Source: a bacterium (lineage in GTDB: Bacteria; Patescibacteriota; Minisyncoccia; Phycocordibacterales; UBA5272). From it: a DNA stretch of 19,427 bases. Where the stretch lies: the NCBI GenBank assembly GCA_023267475.1, contig JAHFND010000006.1, forward strand, positions 1 to 19,427, given 5' to 3'. Each line of letters starts with the position of its first letter. Positions within the stretch are counted from its first letter, which is position 1. Below the pieces are notes generated by a model, which ran no database searches, was not told the DNA's origin, and was given only the letters and a program-made list of their open reading frames with translations. This document shows positions 14,280 through 19,427 of this stretch, piece after piece. Both the position numbers and the translations under genes were made by a program.

Positions 14280-14837
14280 TCAGTAGTATTTTTCGAAGCA
14301 GTTATAAATTTTTCTTATCAGCACTTCGTCGCGAACGATGCGTATAACTGAATTGTCGAAGTGGTGCTCTGCGCCAAAGTATTGCTGGCGAAAAGTGATT
14401 GCCCTGTGAATGCAACCAGCCTTTCCTGACTGATCACTATCGTGGTGACCTTTTTCTACTAGACATCTGCAGACTATCAGACTGCCAAGACTGATGTTGT
14501 ATTCGTTTTCATTCAGTCGTACACTCCCTTCATTAGAGAATTCTCCGGGAGAATTTTCCCAGATCTTTACTCTTACTTCAAAGAATGGGAAGCGGCAGTC
14601 TCCGTTATTCTTCAGTCGATCAGTCAATTCTTTTCGGGCTGCTTCGTCGAGTTTCTGGAGTGCGATTGCGAGATCTTCGAGTTTTTTCCATCCCGTAGTT
14701 CCCTCAGGCCTCAGCATTATTGCATCTGAAGTGTATTCGCACAGTAATGGATAGACCTGCTCTAGGCCGGTCAAAATTACGGAAATCAAATTCTTCTTGA
14801 AAACCCGGATATCGAAACTTCCTTGAAAAGTGTCCAT
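14280..14837 (-). CDS. Unrecognised 185-residue protein, GC-rich cassette 4
   Basis: No family is recognised. AGGAG at 14846-14850, eight bases before the ATG at 14837, is a clear Shine-Dalgarno sequence. The protein looks soluble, with an N-terminal part rich in charged helices (WKKLEDLAIALQKLDEAARK, about 50-69). Its C-terminal half holds a run of possible metal ligands: Cys123-x-Cys125, His131-His132, Cys142-x-His144 and His158-His159. That pattern suggests but does not prove a metal site. One line of the gene (14641-14700) has 29/60 G+C. It is transcribed against lysS and mraZ and carries its own hairpin at the 3' end. It lies directly upstream of the mraZ control region. Confidence 0.75.
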   Translation of the reverse strand: MDTFQGSFDIRVFKKNLISVILTGLEQVYPLLCEYTSDAIMLRPEGTTGWKKLEDLAIALQKLDEAARKELTDRLKNNGDCRFPFFEVRVKIWENSPGEFSNEGSVRLNENEYNISLGSLIVCRCLVEKGHHDSDQSGKAGCIHRAITFRQQYFGAEHHFDNSVIRIVRDEVLIRKIYNCFEKYY

Positions 14838-14874
14838 GCCTGTCTCTCCTAGTGTGAGGAACTTCTTAGGAGGT

Positions 14875-14883
14875 AATCTAACA
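14875..14883 (-). promoter_or_regulatory. Extended -10 of GC-rich cassette 4
   Basis: Minus strand TGtTAGATT at 14883-14875, 37 bases before the ATG at 14837. The predicted leader of about 30 bases contains the AGGAG. Confidence 0.45.
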
Positions 14884-14976
14884 CTTTATATATTAAATGT
14901 CTAAATTATCTGATTTTATTAAAGATAACTGAGTTTTTTCGCTATCCACAACATTTTTCTAGTTAAAAAGCATTAA

Positions 14977-15016
14977 AGTGGGATATAATGGTTTGCAGTG
15001 GAGGGAAGTGGGAGAT
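14977..15016 (+). promoter_or_regulatory. MraZ operator: four 10-bp repeats, with embedded -10
   Basis: Four units in exact 10-bp register: AGTGGGATAT (14977), AATGGTTTGC (14987), AGTGGAGGGA (14997) and AGTGGGAGAT (15007). MraZ proteins are known to bind GTGG/TGGG-type direct repeats with 10-bp spacing upstream of their own gene. A TATAAT at 14984-14989 lies across units 1 and 2, so bound MraZ would block RNA polymerase. Units 3 and 4 lie at or after the predicted transcription start. Confidence 0.75.
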
Positions 15017-15024
15017 TTCCTAAA

Positions 15025-15048
15025 ACATATTAAACATGTTTAATATGT
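15025..15048. repeat. 24-bp perfect palindrome in the mraZ leader
   Basis: The left half is ACATATTAAACA, exactly mirrored by TGTTTAATATGT. It ends 15 bases before the mraZ ATG and would lie in the mRNA leader as a tight hairpin, or in DNA as a dimeric protein site. No T run follows, so it is not a usual terminator. Confidence 0.6.
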
Positions 15049-15063
15049 CGTCCACTAAGGAAT

Positions 15064-15498
15064 ATGCTAATTGGTACATACACACACGACCTCGATCCAA
15101 AAAAAAGACTTACGCTTCCTTCAAAGTGGCGTAATGATTTAGGAAAGAAAGTGGTAGTTACCAACGGGTTAGATAATTCATTGTTCATTTTTTCGGTTAA
15201 TGAATGGGGGAAGGTAGCAGAAAAGTTATCTACTTCAGGATTTGGAAATAAAGATACTCGTGATTTTAATCGCTTCATGCTCGGAAACGCTTTCGAGACT
15301 GATGTAGATAAGTCAGGTCGTATTGTTATACCAGATACTCTAAAAACATTCGCTAAGTTATCAAACAAAATCGTTCTTGCTGGTATGCACTCACGTGTAG
15401 AAGTATGGAATGAAGATGCTTGGAAACAATTCACTACAAAGATTAGCGGTGAAGCAGATGTATTAGCTTCAAAATTAAATGAACTTGGAATTATTTAA
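15064..15498 (+). CDS. mraZ: Transcriptional regulator MraZ
   Basis: MraZ is an AbrB-like DNA-binding protein that represses or tunes the division and cell-wall cluster it heads. The 144-residue protein has both SpoVT-AbrB-like repeats: DPKKRLTLPSKWR (11-23) and DKSGRIVIP (82-90), plus GLDNSLFIF (35-43) and GMHSRVEVWNEDAW (107-120). Length fits the family (about 140-150). Upstream is a 10-bp repeat operator and a palindrome in a leader of about 65-70 bases, unlike the leaderless core genes. The only ribosome-binding candidate, AAGGA at 15057-15061, sits two bases before the ATG, which is too close for normal use. rsmH follows after 12 bases. Confidence 0.94.
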   Translation: MLIGTYTHDLDPKKRLTLPSKWRNDLGKKVVVTNGLDNSLFIFSVNEWGKVAEKLSTSGFGNKDTRDFNRFMLGNAFETDVDKSGRIVIPDTLKTFAKLSNKIVLAGMHSRVEVWNEDAWKQFTTKISGEADVLASKLNELGII

Positions 15499-15510
15499 GT
15501 CTAGAAAAAC

Positions 15511-16407
15511 ATGTCCCACATACCTGTACTTTTACATGAATCAATAGAAGGTCTAGCAATTAAAAAAGGTGGTATATATGTAGACTGCACGACGAATCGC
15601 GCAGGACACAGCATAGAAATCGCAAAATTGTTAGGTAAGAAAGGCAAACTCATTTGTATCGACCTTGATAAAAATGCTTTGTCTGAAGCAAAGAAGAAAT
15701 TAAGCGAGGTAAAAAATGCACCAGAAGTACATTTTATACATTCAAACTTTCGTCACATACAAGATATCTTAAATAAATTAAAGATTGAAAGAGTGGACGG
15801 CATTCTCGCAGACCTAGGAATTTCTTCAGAAGAATTAGATGCTTCAGGTAGAGGGTTTTCATTTAGAACAAATGAAAAGTTAACTATGACATTTGATTCA
15901 AATCCAAGTGAAGATGAAACGACTGCATACGACATCTTAAATTCTTGGAGCGAGTCAACCATCGCTGATATCTTGTATGGCTTTGCTGACGAGACATATT
16001 CTCGTCGTATAGCTCGCGCTATTATCAATCGTCGTGTTATCAAACCAATTGAGACTACACACGAATTGGTAGATACGATAGCAAATGCAGTTCCTGCAAG
16101 TTATCGTCATAGAAAAACACATTTTGCCACAAAAACATTCCAAGCTCTACGCATGGCAGTGAATGATGAATTAGGAAGTATAAACGACTTAGTCTCATCA
16201 CTACCAAATATTTTAAAAGAAGGTGGACGTGCTTGCATAATTACTTTTCACAGCACAGAAGATCGTACCGTAAAGCAAGGTCTAAGAAATCTTGAAGATG
16301 TAATGAAAATTGTTAATAAAAAAGCAATCATCCCGACAGATGAAGAAATAGAAATGAATCCTCGTGCAAGAAGTGCTCAATTAAGAATCGCAGAAAAAAT
16401 AAATTAA
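15511..16407 (+). CDS. rsmH: 16S rRNA m4C1402 methyltransferase RsmH (MraW)
   Basis: It methylates N4 of cytidine 1402 in the ribosomal P site, using S-adenosylmethionine. The 298-residue protein shows HIPVLLHESIEGL (3-15), the SAM motif GIYVDCTTNRAGHS (21-34; the usual GRGGHS reads NRAGHS), DGILADLGISS (96-106), RGFSFR (114-119), YSRRIARAI (163-171), TFQALRMAVNDEL (209-221), TFHSTEDRTVK (245-255) and NPRARSAQLR (283-292). Length fits the family (about 300-315). It is 12 bases behind mraZ and 12 bases ahead of the FtsL-like gene, so this is one operon. No Shine-Dalgarno sequence is seen before the ATG. Confidence 0.95.
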   Translation: MSHIPVLLHESIEGLAIKKGGIYVDCTTNRAGHSIEIAKLLGKKGKLICIDLDKNALSEAKKKLSEVKNAPEVHFIHSNFRHIQDILNKLKIERVDGILADLGISSEELDASGRGFSFRTNEKLTMTFDSNPSEDETTAYDILNSWSESTIADILYGFADETYSRRIARAIINRRVIKPIETTHELVDTIANAVPASYRHRKTHFATKTFQALRMAVNDELGSINDLVSSLPNILKEGGRACIITFHSTEDRTVKQGLRNLEDVMKIVNKKAIIPTDEEIEMNPRARSAQLRIAEKIN

Positions 16408-16419
16408 TAAATTAAAAAT

Positions 16420-16737
16420 ATGAAAAGAAACTACATAAATGGAGCTATATATGAAAAGACTGTACACACTCTTTTGTCTACTCTTGGAATTCTAGCCTTA
16501 GCATATTGTATAATTCTTCTTTCTCTTGTCTTTTCTGTGATTGAGCGCAAACAAAATACTTTAGCTTCTCGTGATGCCACATCCGCATTATCATCTCTTG
16601 AGGTTAGTTATGCAAACAAGGTGTCTTCTATTACAGATAATGTTTTAGCTGAAGCAGGATATTCACGAGTTGGAAATGCGACTTTTGCAGTACGCAAAGA
16701 TCAAATTGCAAGTTATACTGTGCTATATGCACGCTAA
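16420..16737 (+). CDS. ftsL: FtsL-like small bitopic membrane protein
   Basis: The 105-residue protein has a short cytoplasmic N-terminus, one membrane helix (about 17-39) and an outside part of about 65 residues with helical, coil-prone sequence. That is the FtsL plan, and it lies exactly in the ftsL slot between rsmH and the division penicillin-binding protein. FtsL joins the FtsQLB complex that activates septal wall synthesis. FtsL sequences are poorly conserved, so the name rests on position, size and topology. It overlaps the next gene by 11 bases. No Shine-Dalgarno sequence; an AT-only TAAATT box six bases upstream is too weak to call. Confidence 0.7.
   Translation: MKRNYINGAIYEKTVHTLLSTLGILALAYCIILLSLVFSVIERKQNTLASRDATSALSSLEVSYANKVSSITDNVLAEAGYSRVGNATFAVRKDQIASYTVLYAR
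16714..16719 (+). promoter_or_regulatory. -10 of ftsI inside the ftsL-like gene
   Basis: TATACT ends seven bases before the ATG at 16727. There is no TG extension. It matches the core-gene spacing and supports the start at 16727. Confidence 0.45.
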
Positions 16738-18478
16738 TCTTGAGGACTTTACAACAGAAGAACAACAAATGCGCTCTAATGATAGGGCGCATCTTGTGTT
16801 TTTCATTTGGTTTTTTATTGTTGTAATAATAGTCTTAAGAGCTTTGTATATACAAACCATAAAACATCAGTATTATATAAATGAAGCTAATAAGCAGTAC
16901 GTATCTCTTACTCCTATTAATTTTGACAGAGGAACTATATTTTTTAGTGAATTTAAAAAGAATCCAGTACCAGTAGCGCAGCTTCGTACTACTTATCGTA
17001 TAGCTATAGATCCAACACAAATAAGTGACCCAGAATCTCTTTACACAAAATTATCTAGTGTAATACAGCTGGATAAGACTATTTTTTTAGAAAAAGCTAC
17101 CAAGAAAAATGATCCTTATGAAGAAATAGCTAAAGATGTGGATGTGGATAATGTAAACCTTTTAAAATCAAAAAAATTAATCGGTGTAAGTTTTGTTAAA
17201 GATAATAAGAGGACATATCCTCAAGGTGTAATAGGTAGTAAAGTGATAGGGTTCGTCGGTAACGATGGTTCTAGAGTGAAGGGTCAGTATGGACTTGAAA
17301 GATACTATGATGATGTTTTATCTAGAAATAGTAATGATCAATCCATAAATTTTTTTGCAGAACTTTTTACTGATATAGAAAAAACTATTGTTTCAAATAC
17401 TGATGAGCAGGAAGGGGATGTTGTACTTACAATAGATGCAGAAGCAGAAAGACAACTTCACAATGTTTTACTTGAAACACGTGCCCAATGGAATTCAGAT
17501 GTAATAGGAGGGATAATTATGGATCCTCAGACCGGAGCGATAATTGCTATGGATGGTTTACCTTCTTTTGATCCGAATACTTATTCTCAAGTAAAAGATG
17601 CTAGTGCTTTCATGAATCAAAATGTCTCTGGTGTTTATGAGATGGGAAGTATTATAAAACCTCTCACAATGGCTTCAGCGATAGATTCAGGAGTTATAAA
17701 TGAAGCCACCACCACATATGACGATACAGGATTCGTAATGTTAAATGGTTATAAAGTCAGTAACTTCGATGGAAAGCCCCGTGGAAAGAATACGAAGATG
17801 CAAGAAATATTAAGTCAATCATTAAATGTTGGTATTGTATTCCTTGTAGATAGACTTGGCACAAAAAGATTTCAAGAATATTTTAAAAAGTTTGGGATAG
17901 GGACAGAGACAGGAATTGATCTACCTGGAGAGGCGAGTGGTCTTACAAAAAATCTAGATAGTAAGGTTTTTGTTGATAATGCTACTGCTGGATTCGGTCA
18001 AGGAATAGCAGTGACTCCAATTCAAACAGTTAGAGCCTTAGCAGCGCTTGGAAATGGTGGAAGATTAGTAACTCCACATACTGTAGACAGTATTATTTAT
18101 CAAAATGGTGATACGAAGAAAATAGTAGAAGATGATGGCGATCAAGTAATAAGCAAAGATACAAGTGAAAGAATTACAAGAATGCTCGTGACAGTTGTTG
18201 ATGATGCGCTATTACATGGTAAAGATAAGATGGATCATTACAGTATCGCAGCAAAGACAGGTACTGCTCAAATGGTGAGTCCAAGTGGTAAGTATTATGA
18301 AGATAGGTATCTTCATTCATTCTTTGGATATTTCCCAGCTTATGATCCTAAATATATTATTTTCTTATTCCACACTTATCCAAAAGGTGCACCATATGCT
18401 TCTGCGACTTTATCTGATCCATTCTTTAAAATTGTTAAATTCCTTATTTCTTATTACGAAGTTCCACCGGATAGATAA
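16727..18478 (+). CDS. ftsI: Division penicillin-binding protein (FtsI/PBP3 type)
   Basis: It is the septal transpeptidase. From the ATG at 16727 it has 583 residues: a cytoplasmic tail, one membrane helix (about 22-42), pedestal domain starting FDRGTIFF (66-73), and a transpeptidase domain with the nucleophile motif SIIK (Ser308, Lys311), SLN (365-367) and KTGTAQ (510-515); LPGE at 399-402. The SxN motif and the place after rsmH and ftsL support FtsI over PBP2; the other copy at 10474 has SxD. The frame is open to a TTG at 16670, but the promoter spacing and the 11-base overlap with the FtsL-like gene favour 16727. After it, mraY and mur genes would be expected but are replaced by a minus-strand orphan. 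Confidence 0.92.
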   Translation: MHANLEDFTTEEQQMRSNDRAHLVFFIWFFIVVIIVLRALYIQTIKHQYYINEANKQYVSLTPINFDRGTIFFSEFKKNPVPVAQLRTTYRIAIDPTQISDPESLYTKLSSVIQLDKTIFLEKATKKNDPYEEIAKDVDVDNVNLLKSKKLIGVSFVKDNKRTYPQGVIGSKVIGFVGNDGSRVKGQYGLERYYDDVLSRNSNDQSINFFAELFTDIEKTIVSNTDEQEGDVVLTIDAEAERQLHNVLLETRAQWNSDVIGGIIMDPQTGAIIAMDGLPSFDPNTYSQVKDASAFMNQNVSGVYEMGSIIKPLTMASAIDSGVINEATTTYDDTGFVMLNGYKVSNFDGKPRGKNTKMQEILSQSLNVGIVFLVDRLGTKRFQEYFKKFGIGTETGIDLPGEASGLTKNLDSKVFVDNATAGFGQGIAVTPIQTVRALAALGNGGRLVTPHTVDSIIYQNGDTKKIVEDDGDQVISKDTSERITRMLVTVVDDALLHGKDKMDHYSIAAKTGTAQMVSPSGKYYEDRYLHSFFGYFPAYDPKYIIFLFHTYPKGAPYASATLSDPFFKIVKFLISYYEVPPDR

Positions 18479-18486
18479 ATAAAAAC

Positions 18487-18508
18487 CGGCGACGCTTTCG
18501 CGCCGCCG
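18487..18508 (-). terminator. GC-rich hairpin terminator of cassette 5
   Basis: On the minus strand CGGCGGCGC and GCGTCGCCG pair over nine positions with one G-U, loop GAAA, followed by GTTTTTATTTAT. It lies 19 bases after the cassette 5 stop and eight bases after the ftsI stop. Confidence 0.8.
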
Positions 18509-18527
18509 TTGTTTCGCCGTAGTTCAC

Positions 18528-18929
18528 CTACAGCACGTATTGCATGATGTATTGCTCGCCGATTCGGATACGGATACCTCCGATTGTTCCTCTTTCGACG
18601 AAGTGGTCCTTGTTGCTTGAATCTGATGCGGGCGCGCTTTCGATGATGAAGAGAACCCCACAGATGTCTTTCGCGAGAATGTGGCAGTTTGCCATCACGA
18701 GTTCATCTCTCATGTTCACCACCAGCTTCTGGCCTTTCTTTTCGTCGTACAATTGCATCGTACCGTACCCGTTTACGATGCTCATTGAGGTGATGCTGTA
18801 CGGTACTCCTACCTTGAATTCCTGGTGGTCCATGGGCTGAAACCCAAGGATGACGAGAAGATTATTCAGCTTCTCTTGTTCTCCTCGCTCAGCCCTTTCC
18901 CTCCCATCTATAGCTAAGGAAGCCGCCAT
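18528..18929 (-). CDS. Unrecognised 133-residue protein, GC-rich cassette 5
   Basis: No family is recognised. The frame is open to 18959, but AGGAG at 18936-18940, six bases before the ATG at 18929, sets the start (MAASLAIDGRERAERGEQEK). After a charged helical N-terminus (about 1-25) the rest looks beta-rich and soluble, with two cysteines (82, 90) and a C-terminal GGIRIRIGEQYIM stretch (117-129). One line of the gene (18601-18660) has 31/60 G+C, against 19/60 in a neighbouring ftsI line. It points against ftsI and the following gene, and interrupts the expected division cluster order. No good -10 was found at the spacing seen for the other cassettes. Confidence 0.72.
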   Translation of the reverse strand: MAASLAIDGRERAERGEQEKLNNLLVILGFQPMDHQEFKVGVPYSITSMSIVNGYGTMQLYDEKKGQKLVVNMRDELVMANCHILAKDICGVLFIIESAPASDSSNKDHFVERGTIGGIRIRIGEQYIMQYVL

Positions 18930-19031
18930 GTCCTTCTCCTCTAGAAATTTGTGCACCACTTATGTGATGCTTCAAAGAAAACACTACCACTTTTATATAG
19001 ACATCGCAATGTATTTTCATCCTTGTCTATA

Positions 19032-19040
19032 TGATATAAT
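19032..19040 (+). promoter_or_regulatory. Extended -10 of the DsbA-like gene
   Basis: TGaTATAAT ends nine bases before the ATG at 19050, again predicting a leaderless mRNA. Confidence 0.65.
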
Positions 19041-19049
19041 TCTTTATAT

Positions 19050-19427
19050 ATGAAAAAAATGTCTCACTTTATTATGCATTTACTTAAGAAGCCAGAAGGT
19101 AAATTAGTGGCAACTGTAGCAGTAGTTATCGTTATTTTATTTGGGTATTATTTTTATGCAGTGAATACAGGTCAGGTAAAATCACAAGAAGTAGTGGTGT
19201 CAGATACAGATCATGTACGTGGTGCACAAGCAGGGACTGTAACATTAGTTGAGTTTGGAGATTTCCAATGTCCAGCGTGTGGAGCATATGAACCATTGGT
19301 TAGAAAATTGTTGGCAGATAATCCTACTACTTTAAAAGTAGTATTCAGACATTTTCCATTAACTCAAATCCACCAGAATGCAATGCTTGCAGCTAAAGCA
19401 TCAGAAGCAGCATCACTTCAGGGTAAA
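19050..19427 (+). CDS. Membrane-anchored DsbA-like thiol-disulfide oxidoreductase (3' end cut)
   Basis: It is a thioredoxin-fold protein that should make or rearrange disulfides outside the membrane. I translated 126 residues up to the window edge. There is a basic cytoplasmic start, one membrane helix or signal anchor (about 19-37), a linker, then VEFGDFQCPACGAYEP (67-82) with the active-site CPAC (74-77), and FRHFPLTQIHQNAMLAAKASEA (99-120), a typical DsbA/BdbD family segment. The helical insert and cis-proline loop lie beyond the edge. Partner genes such as a VKOR- or DsbB-type oxidase are not visible. The four-cysteine secreted protein at 5141-5587 is the kind of substrate it could serve, but that is speculation. 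Confidence 0.88.
   Translation, partial: MKKMSHFIMHLLKKPEGKLVATVAVVIVILFGYYFYAVNTGQVKSQEVVVSDTDHVRGAQAGTVTLVEFGDFQCPACGAYEPLVRKLLADNPTTLKVVFRHFPLTQIHQNAMLAAKASEAASLQGK

Noticed and set aside
14494..14754. Open plus-strand frame opposite cassette 4
   Set aside because: It is antisense to the minus-strand gene that has the Shine-Dalgarno sequence, promoter and terminator; serine-rich shadow translation.
14942..14950. CTATCCACA resembles a DnaA box upstream of mraZ
   Set aside because: Only one near-match, with no cluster of boxes, no dnaA/dnaN nearby and a normal promoter region; not an origin.
18544..18840. Open plus-strand frame opposite cassette 5
   Set aside because: It has no ribosome-binding site or -10 at the leaderless spacing and lies antisense to the better-supported minus-strand gene.

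Overview
This window is most likely a chromosome fragment of an ultra-small bacterium of the Candidate Phyla Radiation (Patescibacteria), probably a Parcubacteria lineage. The assignment is inference from short or trimmed versions of core proteins (proline--tRNA ligase without its editing insert, a 217-residue clamp-loader subunit, a 52-residue stand-in for MreD), from AT-rich core genes (18/60 and 19/60 G+C in two lines counted by hand), and from a rod-shape plus division gene set. Genes end at TGA as well as TAA and TAG (for example the clamp-loader gene), so UGA is a stop, which argues against the code-25 lineages (Gracilibacteria, Absconditabacteria).

Layout. At the left, on the minus strand, are a PriA-like protein and peptide deformylase (1-2227), a classical priA-def pair. 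They are divergent from a first mreB (2341-3354). Next come a DNA polymerase III delta'-like subunit, ribosome recycling factor, an RseP-type site-2 protease and proline--tRNA ligase (3956-8056), a remnant of the common frr...rseP-proS order. The rod-shape cluster follows: mreB (second copy), mreC, a mini membrane protein in the mreD slot, and penicillin-binding protein 2 (8538-12177). Then come greA and lysS (12232-14226). The front of the division/cell-wall cluster follows: mraZ, rsmH, an FtsL-like protein and a division penicillin-binding protein (15064-18478). A membrane-anchored DsbA-like thiol-disulfide protein runs off the right edge.

Two expression styles are visible. At least ten core genes have a -10 box, usually an extended TGnTAtaAT form, whose last base lies only 6-9 bases before the ATG, with no Shine-Dalgarno sequence. 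Their mRNAs should be leaderless. This spacing also corrects three starts (rseP, greA, ftsI). In contrast, five unrecognised genes between the core genes (3381-3866, 5141-5587, 8118-8417, 14280-14837, 18528-18929) are GC-richer (28-33 of 60 in one line counted for each). Each has a clear Shine-Dalgarno sequence 6-8 bases before its ATG and a GC-rich hairpin at its 3' end, and four of the five point against the surrounding genes. They look like self-contained single-gene cassettes inserted into core gene neighbourhoods; this is the most unusual thing in the window.

Other points: the PriA homologue has lost the recognisable helicase motifs but keeps eight zinc-binding cysteines; mraZ is preceded by four 10-bp repeats typical of an MraZ operator and by a perfect 24-bp palindrome. 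I saw no tRNA, rRNA, CRISPR array or insertion sequence. No stretch over 300 bases lacks a gene.
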